Positions 9,466 to 16,396 of a stretch of DNA of 55,650 nt are shown piece by piece. A program made the translations under genes and the position numbers. Positions within the stretch are counted from its first letter, which is position 1. The number at the start of each line of letters is the position of its first letter. Under the pieces are notes generated by a model, which did not search any database, was not told where the DNA came from, and saw only the letters and a program-made list of their open reading frames with translations. Origin of the DNA: Candidatus Nealsoniibacteriota bacterium (lineage in GTDB: Bacteria > Patescibacteriota > Minisyncoccia > Minisyncoccales > GWA2-38-27); contig JAUWYA010000002.1 of the NCBI GenBank assembly GCA_030616085.1, positions 1 to 55,650 on the forward strand, given 5' to 3'.

Positions 9466-10451
9466 AAAGTAGTAATAGGTCTTGATTGAGTAATATATAT
9501 TTTATTATTCTCTATTGCGAATTCTATGTCTTGTGGGAATTTATAATGGTCCTCTATTTTCTGGCAAAGCTTTGCTAATTTTATGATTTGCTCGCCAGAA
9601 AGTTTTTGTTTAGATTGTTTTGATTTAGGAACTTTAGCTTCTTTAATACCATTACCTTGTCTAATAATCATCATTTTCTGATCACTAATATTAGTATCCA
9701 TAATTATCCAATCCTTTTTAGATATCACATAGGTATCAGGGGTTATCTTTCCGCCAACAATGTCTTCTCCTAGGCCCCAGCCGGCCTCAATGACCATCTG
9801 ATTCCTGTCTTCGGTTACAGGATGTACAGTAAAACAGATACCAGAAACACCTGATTGAACCATTTTCTGAACTACTACCGCCACTCCTACTGGATAACAA
9901 TCAGCTAATTGCTTACAAGTTCTAGCTCTGATTTTCTTTTGCGTATCAGCAGTAATAATTTCCTTTTCAAAAGCATAGAATAAAGCCCTGGGAGTAAATA
10001 AAGAAGACCAGCATTTTTTAATGTTTTCTATTAAATTAGATTCAGCAGTGTTTAAATATGTCTCTAACTCCCCTGCCCAGGAAGCAATTGCAGAATCTTC
10101 AGCAGTTGCAGAAGATCTTACAGCAACATATTTAGTATTTAATCTCTTAAATTCTTTCAGAAACTCTTCTTCTAAATCCTGAGGCATTAAAGCATCATGG
10201 ATTAGGTCCCTAATCACATTTGAAGCCTTATCAATAGAATTAATATCTTTATAATTCATTTGTTTTATTTGAGAAGCGATTTCAACAGCTAAATCAGTTT
10301 CTCTCAAAAACTTATCAAATGCCTCGACTAAAATAATAAAACCTGGTGGCACCGACAGTTTAGCCCGGGTCATCTCACCTAATGAAGCTCCTTTGCCTCC
10401 AGCAATACAAACATCTTTTTTAGATATAGTTTTAAATGTTTTTATAAACAT
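9462..10451 (-). CDS. Stand-alone PPDK/PEP-synthase-type ATP-grasp domain protein
   Basis: 329 aa, equal to only the N-terminal nucleotide-binding domain of PEP synthase, PPDK and rifampin phosphotransferase. Visible family motifs are GGKGASLGEM (18-27), AVRSSATAEDS with R112, SWAGELETYLN, GWGLGEDIVGGKITPDTY, and a C-terminal IEFAIENNKIYITQSRPIT. It lacks a swivel domain and an acceptor domain. These are instead supplied in trans by the eight neighbours, which have swivel domains and no ATP-grasp. In family enzymes this domain moves a phosphate from ATP to the swivel histidine. It is the only ATP-grasp copy in the window, so it is probably shared. It overlaps member F by 4 bp. Confidence 0.9.
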   Translation of the reverse strand: MFIKTFKTISKKDVCIAGGKGASLGEMTRAKLSVPPGFIILVEAFDKFLRETDLAVEIASQIKQMNYKDINSIDKASNVIRDLIHDALMPQDLEEEFLKEFKRLNTKYVAVRSSATAEDSAIASWAGELETYLNTAESNLIENIKKCWSSLFTPRALFYAFEKEIITADTQKKIRARTCKQLADCYPVGVAVVVQKMVQSGVSGICFTVHPVTEDRNQMVIEAGWGLGEDIVGGKITPDTYVISKKDWIIMDTNISDQKMMIIRQGNGIKEAKVPKSKQSKQKLSGEQIIKLAKLCQKIEDHYKFPQDIEFAIENNKIYITQSRPITTL

Positions 10452-10452
10452 A

Positions 10453-10533
10453 TTACTTTTCCCTTTTTAATATTTTTATTATACCATTATTAGCGTCTAT
10501 TTTCACTAAATCTCTACCCAATTTAGCTTGACT
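10453..10533 (-). pseudogene. C-terminal remnant of a ninth swivel-domain gene
   Basis: The minus strand reads ...AKLGRDLVKIDANNGIIKI... then a stop, matching the DGDLVEVDAEKGIVKI end of intact array members. Only the last 25 or so codons remain, lying directly upstream of the ATP-grasp gene. The upstream part is replaced by the promoter of the plus-strand phosphatase gene. This shows that the phosphatase unit interrupts a former array member or that a member was deleted there. Confidence 0.75.
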
Positions 10534-10556
10534 TTTTAGAATAGCTATGATATAAT
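10528..10556 (+). promoter_or_regulatory. Sigma-70 promoter of the histidine phosphatase gene
   Basis: TTGACT at 10528-10533, 17-bp spacer, TATAAT at 10551-10556 preceded by TGA (extended -10). Shine-Dalgarno AAAGGAG at 10607-10613 precedes the ATG at 10620. Confidence 0.8.
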
Positions 10557-10619
10557 GAACCTATGAACATTTACAATTAGTTAAACATATTTGAAAGAAA
10601 AATCAGAAAGGAGAACGCA

Positions 10620-11372
10620 ATGACTGTTTTACATTTTTTCCGTCACGCAAATGCAGAAGGAAGCGATGATCTTGAAACCATTCTCGCAACTTTTGACTAT
10701 CAAACGGATCTAGAAAGGGGTCTTACAGAAAAAGGTATGAGGCAGGCTCAATTACGACAAGACTATCTGGGAGATTTATTATTTGATTTGTGTATCGTAA
10801 GTCCGGCAAAACGATGTCGACAAACAGCTCAGAGATTAATTGGTTATGGTATGAAAATTCCAATAATTGAACTTCCTACGCTATATCCCAGCCCGGAAGC
10901 ACCAAATGGTAAATTGATGTGGAAAACCTTTAGAAGACTTCTTTATGAACCTCTTTCTGCATATCTTAAGTCAGAAGCAGCCGAAATTATTCTTCAAAAT
11001 GGAGTTGAAAATGGGAATGCAATCAAAAGAATTATTGCAGAACATTCTCCGGCTCCACGAAATGTCTTGATTGTTGATCACGCAGTTACACTTCAAGCAG
11101 CTGGCAGTCAATTCACTTCTGATATCGAGATCTTTAACTTTAAAGTCGGCGAGGCAGAAGGTTTCAAAATTGAAATGAACACTGGAGAAATTACTCTCCT
11201 AGGACCCATACATTATAATAGTGTGGGTCTTTTCTTTTACTATTTTATGATCTTTATTAATCTTTTTTTAGAATCTATTTCTACCCTATTTCCTGTTTTA
11301 AGAACTTTTGTAGCAATTTTTGTCCCAACAATACAAGGTATTTTTAATTCTCTTGCTAACATTGAAGCGTGA
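10620..11372 (+). CDS. Histidine phosphatase (phosphoglycerate mutase fold) protein
   Basis: The N-terminal FFRHANA gives the catalytic R8-H9 (an RHA variant of RHG), SPAKRCRQTA supplies R65, and VDHAV supplies the second histidine H154. Family members form a phosphohistidine intermediate and hydrolyse small phosphate esters or protein phosphohistidine (SixA-like). The gene has its own promoter, Shine-Dalgarno and hairpin terminator, and lies antisense inside the swivel array. The conserved fold seems to end near residue 195. The remaining 55 residues read through the terminator and into the antisense 3' end of array member G, so the original stop may have been lost. A role in reversing array phosphorylation is inference. 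Confidence 0.85.
   Translation: MTVLHFFRHANAEGSDDLETILATFDYQTDLERGLTEKGMRQAQLRQDYLGDLLFDLCIVSPAKRCRQTAQRLIGYGMKIPIIELPTLYPSPEAPNGKLMWKTFRRLLYEPLSAYLKSEAAEIILQNGVENGNAIKRIIAEHSPAPRNVLIVDHAVTLQAAGSQFTSDIEIFNFKVGEAEGFKIEMNTGEITLLGPIHYNSVGLFFYYFMIFINLFLESISTLFPVLRTFVAIFVPTIQGIFNSLANIEA
11203..11238 (+). terminator. Intrinsic terminator within the histidine phosphatase ORF tail
   Basis: Stem GACCCATAC / GTGTGGGTC followed by TTTTCTTTT. It lies before the annotated stop codon, supporting the view that the ORF tail is an extension past the original gene end. Confidence 0.7.
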
Positions 11373-12286
11373 CAAAGCAGTCCCCCCTCATCAGTTATAA
11401 TAGCCCCTGCTTGTTTAATAAATTTATTAAACTGGGGTCTGGTCTGGGGCGTGACTAAAACCATTCCTTTTTTAATATTCTTTAAATTCTTAAAATCTTT
11501 AACTAAATAAACTTTTCCTTTAAATTTCCCTTTTTGAGCAACTATACCCTTTATCTCTTTTATTCCTTTCAAGCATTCCTTGTTTCTTTTTTCTATGAAA
11601 TCTTCTAATTTTTTGGAATCTTTCCAGCTGAGAATAGTTCTTTTGCCTTTTATAAATAAAATACCTAATCCATTTTTTCTTTCTTTCTCTGAAAAAAACT
11701 TATAACTATCCCCTATTTCATCATAGAGAAATTTATCTATTTTTAACTTCTTAAAATATTTCTCTGCATCCGGAATAACCATCTCATTATATTTATATGC
11801 TTTATCTAATATCTTTATAATCTTTTTAGTCTTTTCTTTATTTTTTTTCAAAGATAATTTTGAAATATAATCTCCTGTCCAATAAACTGTCTGGTGATAA
11901 GCAAAAAATATTCTGTAATTATCTACAAACTCTTTTTTATTCTTAAGAAAATCGTCTAATTTCTTATTCTTTTTCAAAAACCCATAAAACCAATCTGTAT
12001 ATTCTATTAACTTTTTAGCTAGATTTCTTGTGTGCCCTATTTTTCTCCTTAAGGACCTTTCCCCTAGTACTTTCGCAAAATTATCCTGTTCTGTTTGGGA
12101 ACGATAAAATCTTGTTAGATTATTTCCTATAAACCAAAATGTAGAACTAAATTCTATGCTAAACTCTTTCTTAAAACAAAAATCATATGTTTCTGCAAAA
12201 ATAGAATTAGTTAAAAGTGAAATGTCTCTTATAGCGTGTTTGCTATAATTTTTAGGAATAGATTTTATTATTTTATTTATGTTCAT
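11240..12286 (-). CDS. PEP-swivel domain protein, array member G (short form)
   Basis: 348 aa, the shortest member; its N-terminal region lacks the W-x-R start seen in E, F and H. The swivel domain reads GGLLCHASMLAREL with H306. The step before the core is QTRPQF instead of MTTPxY. It overlaps H by 14 bp, so the two are probably coupled. Its 3' end overlaps the plus-strand phosphatase ORF tail by about 130 bp. Confidence 0.83.
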   Translation of the reverse strand: MNINKIIKSIPKNYSKHAIRDISLLTNSIFAETYDFCFKKEFSIEFSSTFWFIGNNLTRFYRSQTEQDNFAKVLGERSLRRKIGHTRNLAKKLIEYTDWFYGFLKKNKKLDDFLKNKKEFVDNYRIFFAYHQTVYWTGDYISKLSLKKNKEKTKKIIKILDKAYKYNEMVIPDAEKYFKKLKIDKFLYDEIGDSYKFFSEKERKNGLGILFIKGKRTILSWKDSKKLEDFIEKRNKECLKGIKEIKGIVAQKGKFKGKVYLVKDFKNLKNIKKGMVLVTPQTRPQFNKFIKQAGAIITDEGGLLCHASMLARELKIPCIVGTKIATKVLKTGNRVEIDSKKRLIKIIK

Positions 12287-13730
12287 TTTCTTTTATAATC
12301 TTAACAGTTCCTTTATTAGCATCTACTTCCACAAAGTCCCCATCTTTTAGTGCTCTTGTGGCGATTTTAGTGCCAATAATACAGGGTATTCCTAATTCTC
12401 GGGAAACTATGGCTGCATGGCAGGTAATCCCTCCTTCATTAGTAATTATAGCTGCTACTTTTTTTAAAATCACCATAAAATCAGGTGAAGTCATACTAGT
12501 AACTAATATATCCTTATTTTTAATTTTCGCGAAATCCTTCTTTTTTAAAACTATTTTTACTTTTCCTTTTAATTGACCTGGATAAGCTACTTTACCTCTA
12601 ATTTCTTTGGTAATAAATTTTCTTTCTTTGATCTTAGCTTTGTAGATTATTCTTTCTTTGTCTTTTATAGAATAATAAACAAATGCTTTCTTTCTTGTCT
12701 CAATTTCTTTCTTTAATTTGGAAGATACGTCCCAGGCTCTAATCGCCTCTTCTACTTCACAGGCTTTTAAATAACTAAAATCTTTAAAGGTTAAATCAAA
12801 TTGTTTGGCTAAAAAAGTGAAAAATTTTCTAAAACGGTAACCTACTAAACTATAAGTGTCAGTACGGTAGGTTCTGATAAAAACAATAGCTTTAGCAATT
12901 TTTATTATCAATTTTTCCTGTTTAGAAAAATTAAGTTGTTTGATTAAAGAATTAAATTTTTTCTTTGCTAATTTATCTCTTTGCCCAAGTTCTTCTAGCA
13001 GAGATTCAGCCTTGAATAGCTTTTTTCTAATTTCTTTTATTAGATCCTGACGAGTGAGAGGTTTTCCTATCCATAAATGAGTGCTTGTCCAAGCATATAG
13101 AGATAGGTGTTTTTCTATTTTAAGTTGAACTTTTGGATCTCGGAGGGAAAGTTTATTTTTTTTAATCCACTGAAGTAGCTTTAAGAAGTCCTCTTGTTCT
13201 TCTTCTATAAAAATTTTCTGCTGTGGTTTAATTATCAAACCCAAAACATCGTTCTCATTAAGTGAAACTTTATATCTCTTTATTTTTGGCCTGATAATCT
13301 TCTCTATTAAATATTTTTCTAAATACTTATCTATTGTTTGAGGAACTACTAGCCAAAAAGCAAAATCCTGGCTTCTTTTTTTAAACTCTCGCCAAATTTT
13401 TAAAATTTCCTTTTGAGATAAAATCTCTAATTTTTGCTTCTCTATCTTGTTTGCAAATTTTATAAACGATTCCCCTTCTTGAAAACACTTTTTGAGTAAT
13501 CTTTCCGCCTTGATAGGATTTTTTATAATAAAACTAAGCAATCTTGAACCAGAAATCTTAAAATCCCTCTCTACAAAATAAACATCACCCGAAGAATCAA
13601 CTTTTTTATAATCCTGGCCAACATTTAAGCCTCGTTTTTTTCTAATATAAGAAAAACAATAACCTGGAAATATTATAGAAAAAAATAAAATAGGTACACG
13701 TCCTCGATTAGCAAATAATTTCCAATGCAT
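12273..13730 (-). CDS. PEP-swivel domain protein, array member H
   Basis: 485 aa; start HWKLFANRGRVPILF resembles members E and F. The middle region is charged helix. The swivel domain has GGITCHAAIVSREL with H438 and the tail DGDFVEVDANKGTVKI. It is the first intact gene at the upstream end of the array. A frameshifted paralogue remnant lies just upstream. Confidence 0.85.
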   Translation of the reverse strand: MHWKLFANRGRVPILFFSIIFPGYCFSYIRKKRGLNVGQDYKKVDSSGDVYFVERDFKISGSRLLSFIIKNPIKAERLLKKCFQEGESFIKFANKIEKQKLEILSQKEILKIWREFKKRSQDFAFWLVVPQTIDKYLEKYLIEKIIRPKIKRYKVSLNENDVLGLIIKPQQKIFIEEEQEDFLKLLQWIKKNKLSLRDPKVQLKIEKHLSLYAWTSTHLWIGKPLTRQDLIKEIRKKLFKAESLLEELGQRDKLAKKKFNSLIKQLNFSKQEKLIIKIAKAIVFIRTYRTDTYSLVGYRFRKFFTFLAKQFDLTFKDFSYLKACEVEEAIRAWDVSSKLKKEIETRKKAFVYYSIKDKERIIYKAKIKERKFITKEIRGKVAYPGQLKGKVKIVLKKKDFAKIKNKDILVTSMTSPDFMVILKKVAAIITNEGGITCHAAIVSRELGIPCIIGTKIATRALKDGDFVEVDANKGTVKIIKENEHK

Positions 13731-13734
13731 GAAT

Positions 13735-13920
13735 TTATTTTTTAATTATCTTAATTATTCCTGTGTTTAAATCTAATTGAACATAATCTCCGTTTTTGAG
13801 GACGTCTGTCGCAACTTTGGTTCCAACAATGCAAGGAATTTTTAAGTTCTCTGGAAATAATTGTTGCGTGACATCTGATACCACCCTTATTAGTAATTAT
13901 AGCAGATGCTTTATGGAAAG
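13735..13920 (-). pseudogene. Frameshifted C-terminal remnant of a tenth swivel-domain gene
   Basis: One frame reads HKASAIITNKGGIRCHATII and continues to SRELKN. After a one-base slip in an A-run the next frame reads LKIPCIVGTKVATDVLKNGD and on to a stop. The catalytic region is kept but the invariant NEGG is NKGG. The 5' part is missing at 13920, where a hairpin begins. It is a dead array member. Confidence 0.8.
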
Positions 13921-13948
13921 GCACGAGCCTATCAGCTCGTGCCCTTTT
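13919..13948. terminator. Perfect hairpin at the truncation point of the array remnant
   Basis: GGCACGAGC-loop-GCTCGTGCC with a T-rich tail on the plus strand. It lies just past the stop of uppS on the minus strand and could end that transcript, although the minus-side T-run is short. Confidence 0.5.
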
Positions 13949-13969
13949 TATTTCTCTGATTCTAAAGAG

Positions 13970-14665
13970 TTATCTTCCGAATCTTCGATCGCGATGAGAA
14001 TAATCTAAAAGTGCTTTGTCTAAGTCCTTTTTTGTAAATTCAGGCCAGAATTTTTCAGTAAAGTAAAATTCAGAATAAGCTGACTGCCATGTTAAAAAGT
14101 TGGAAAGACGCTTTGCACCGCCTGTTCTAATAATTAAGTCAGGATAAGGCAAACCAGCTGTCCAAAGATTCTTATTAATCAATTCTTCAGTAATTTTATT
14201 CGCAGGAGTTTTCTTTTTAATAATATTTTTAACTGCTTGAATAATTTCAGGCCTTCCACCGTAAGAAATAGCTAAGTTAAGAATCCTTTTTTTATTATTT
14301 TTAGTTAGTTTTTCAGCCTCTTTTATTCTTTCTTGCAGAGCTTGAGGCAGTTTTTCTCTCTGACCAATTATTTGCAACTTTATATTTTTCTTATGAAGTT
14401 CTTGAAGATTCTTTTTATTCAAAGACTCTGTAAGAAGCTTCATCAAAAAACTTATTTCTTTTTTAGATCTTTTCCAATTTTCAGTAGAAAAAGTATATAA
14501 GGTTAAAATCTTTATTTCTTTTTCTGCGCAGTAGTCCCCTATCTTCTGGACATTATTTAATCCCTTGCGATGACCTTGAAAAAAAAGCAGGCTTTTTTTC
14601 TTGGCCCATCGTCGATTTCCATCAATGATTATTCCTAAATGAAATGGAACTTTAATGATTGACAT
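13970..14665 (-). CDS. uppS: Isoprenyl transferase (undecaprenyl diphosphate synthase)
   Basis: Condenses isopentenyl diphosphate units onto farnesyl diphosphate to make the lipid carrier for peptidoglycan and other glycan synthesis. The N-terminus HLGIIIDGNRRWAKK holds the catalytic aspartate. FSTENWKRS and the C-terminal DLIIRTGG and HRDRRFG motifs are all present. The ATG at 14665 gives 231 aa, the family length; the track ORF begins at a TTG further upstream. Confidence 0.93.
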   Translation of the reverse strand: MSIIKVPFHLGIIIDGNRRWAKKKSLLFFQGHRKGLNNVQKIGDYCAEKEIKILTLYTFSTENWKRSKKEISFLMKLLTESLNKKNLQELHKKNIKLQIIGQREKLPQALQERIKEAEKLTKNNKKRILNLAISYGGRPEIIQAVKNIIKKKTPANKITEELINKNLWTAGLPYPDLIIRTGGAKRLSNFLTWQSAYSEFYFTEKFWPEFTKKDLDKALLDYSHRDRRFGR

Positions 14666-14818
14666 GATATATTTAAGTATTATATAATGAAAATAGATCT
14701 TTTGCAATTAAAGGAAGAGGATTGTCTACTAGAAGGTCTCTCGTTTTCTTCCTCCCAAAAATCAGGTGAAACGCTAAAACCACCAGATAAGCTTAATCAA
14801 TTCTTTAAAACGAAACTT

Positions 14819-15823
14819 CTACCTCTTTCCTTTTTTTACTAAAAAATCAGATTCCATTCTGATTTTTTTTAATAAAAACCAGGGCATTTTAAAGCCTAAA
14901 AAATAAACTGATTTAACCGCTACCTTGGAAAGAATAATTTTTGGGATAAAGAACCTTCTCATTGCTTTTTTGTATTTCAGAAAGTCAGGAAAAGCTTTTA
15001 AAAGAATTCCGGCTGCTGTTAATCCCCAAATCACTCCCCCACCAGACCAAGATTTTGTTAAGCCAATGGCATCTCCGCATAAAGTTATTAAAGGATCTGA
15101 TGGTATTATAAAGCCCTGAGGAACTATTTTTGATTCAATTCTCTTAAGAATAATTTTGTTTTTATTCAGAAATTCATCAAGAAGTATTTTAGCCTCTCTT
15201 GGATTGGCAAGTATTCCATATTCTGTTTCTTTGCCTCTCGGAATCTTCCAGATAAACCCCGTTAGAGATTTATTTTTTTTGTCTTTTTTCTTTTGTCCTG
15301 TAATCTCTAACGGGGTAAAGCCATTTTTGCAGGGCCAAGTTTCTACATAATTTTCAGAACAAGGATTGTCTAAGAATCCTAAGATACCTAATCTATATTT
15401 AGGCTCTGAAAGCCTCAAGCTTTTTCTTACAAAAGAGTTAGCTCCATCGCAGCCGATTACTCTATCATATTCTTTAGGAACTGAAGAAATATTGCTGTTC
15501 AAGATAATCTTAGCTCCCGCCCTATGAGCTAAGCCAGCTACTAATCTGTCTAACTCAGAGTGGCTCATTACAAAAAAATCCCTAGAAAACTTTACCTTTA
15601 CTGTTTTCTTAGGAAAATGCAGAAGAACGTGATCTATTCTATTTTGTATTAATTTACTGCTTTCAGGTATAAATTCTAAAATTCTTTGAGAAAAAAGCCC
15701 TGAACAAGCATTATTGCTGATTTCTTTTTTTCTTTCAAAAACAGTTATATCATGTTTTTTCTCAGAGAGCTTCCATGCTAAATATAGTCCGGAAATGCCC
15801 CCGCCGATAATCGCTACCCGCAT
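14819..15823 (-). CDS. FAD-dependent oxidoreductase, geranylgeranyl-reductase-like
   Basis: The N-terminal GGGISGLYLAWKLSEKKHDI dinucleotide-binding motif is followed by FERKKE, and a second FAD motif LITLCGDAIGL lies near residue 265. This matches the GGR/halogenase flavoprotein group acting on isoprenoid or lipid double bonds, but the substrate cannot be read. About 21 residues near 185 (TPLEITG...KSLTG) are encoded by a 61-bp palindromic element inserted in frame. The gene next door makes an isoprenoid diphosphate, consistent with a lipid role. Confidence 0.8.
   Translation of the reverse strand: MRVAIIGGGISGLYLAWKLSEKKHDITVFERKKEISNNACSGLFSQRILEFIPESSKLIQNRIDHVLLHFPKKTVKVKFSRDFFVMSHSELDRLVAGLAHRAGAKIILNSNISSVPKEYDRVIGCDGANSFVRKSLRLSEPKYRLGILGFLDNPCSENYVETWPCKNGFTPLEITGQKKKDKKNKSLTGFIWKIPRGKETEYGILANPREAKILLDEFLNKNKIILKRIESKIVPQGFIIPSDPLITLCGDAIGLTKSWSGGGVIWGLTAAGILLKAFPDFLKYKKAMRRFFIPKIILSKVAVKSVYFLGFKMPWFLLKKIRMESDFLVKKGKR
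15256..15316. repeat. 61-bp palindromic element inside the flavoprotein gene
   Basis: Arms ACCCCGTTAGAGATT and AATCTCTAACGGGGT are perfect 15-bp inverted repeats at the two ends. The element is flanked by the dinucleotide AA on both sides; 61 + 2 bp gives 21 codons, keeping the frame. Confidence 0.9.
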
Positions 15824-15852
15824 AAAATTATTTAGAAATTAGTAATTAGTAA

Positions 15853-15972
15853 TTAGAAATTCTTAGCTATATATCCTAAAGCAAAAGATAATAAAGAAAT
15901 TAAGAAAACTGTTATAAATAGAATTATATCACGTTTATAACGTTTGACCAATGTTTGTATTTTTGATAACAT
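15853..15972 (-). pseudogene. 39-aa membrane peptide, truncated N-terminus of a secreted protein
   Basis: Reads MLSKIQTLVKRYKRDIILFI followed by a hydrophobic helix ending LSFALGYIAKNF and a stop. It resembles the N-terminal anchor commonly placed before nuclease/Excalibur-type exported proteins in this group, cut short after the helix. No Shine-Dalgarno is seen. It could be a real tiny membrane protein, but truncation is the simpler reading. Confidence 0.4.
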
Positions 15973-15983
15973 AAATAAGAACC

Positions 15984-16074
15984 ATAAGATGCTTTACATC
16001 TTAGAACCTTGATTCAGTTCACAGCGAGTTCACTGCGAGCTGCTAAGGTATAAAAAATATAATCTTGAATTAAA
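15984..16074 (+). promoter_or_regulatory. rpmA leader carrying dispersed leader element, copy 2
   Basis: ATAAGAACC, a hairpin, ACCTTGATTC..., GCTAAGGTAT, then TATAAT at 16058-16063 and CTTGAATTAAA before the ATG. The internal part holds an extra repeat of a GAGTTCACTGCGAG-like unit. The TATAAT lies 11 bases from the start codon, so the mRNA would have almost no leader. Confidence 0.6.
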
Positions 16075-16347
16075 ATGGCTAAAACAAAAGCAAAAGGAGC
16101 AACAAAATTAGGAAGGGATTCCCGTCCAAAATATCTTGGTGTCAAGCTTTTTGAGGGGCAAGAAACTAAACCCGGAATGATAATTGTTCGTCAACGCGGA
16201 ACAAAGTTCTTACCTGGGGAAAATGTAAGACAAGGAAAAGACAATACTCTTTACGCAGTGAAAAAAGGCGTGGTTAAGTTTAAAACAAAACGTATAAAAC
16301 GTTTTGACGGTTCTCAACGAACAGCTAAGATCGTAAACGTAAAGTAA
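16075..16347 (+). CDS. rpmA: Large ribosomal subunit protein bL27
   Basis: 90 aa, full family length. The core [24 protein letters not shown] and the preceding GRDSRPK are classic bL27. Its flexible N-terminus reaches the peptidyl transferase centre. rplU, its usual partner, is not adjacent. It is convergent with pyrG. Confidence 0.97.
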   Translation: MAKTKAKGATKLGRDSRPKYLGVKLFEGQETKPGMIIVRQRGTKFLPGENVRQGKDNTLYAVKKGVVKFKTKRIKRFDGSQRTAKIVNVK

Positions 16348-16396
16348 AATAAGCTGAGCTAAGCTTTTAGAATTCCATAAGCTTAACTTATTTTAT
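16346..16396. terminator. Bidirectional terminator between rpmA and pyrG
   Basis: Imperfect inverted repeat AAATAAG...TAAGC / GCTTA...CTTATTT with A/T runs on both sides, placed between convergent stop codons. Confidence 0.55.

Noticed and set aside
555-13730. Swivel genes as fragments of one broken PEP synthase or PPDK
   Set aside because: Each has its own start, stop and full swivel domain, and the N-terminal parts do not match the missing TIM barrel.
14687-14842. 52-codon plus-strand ORF divergent from uppS, followed by a T-rich hairpin
   Set aside because: No Shine-Dalgarno or promoter and it overlaps the end of the flavoprotein gene; the hairpin also lies inside that gene. Too little support to call.
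15835-15880. AATTAG-type short tandem repeats, also at 18573-18718 and 45660-45683
   Set aside because: Simple AT-rich intergenic repetition without fixed unit or hairpin; nothing more can be supported.
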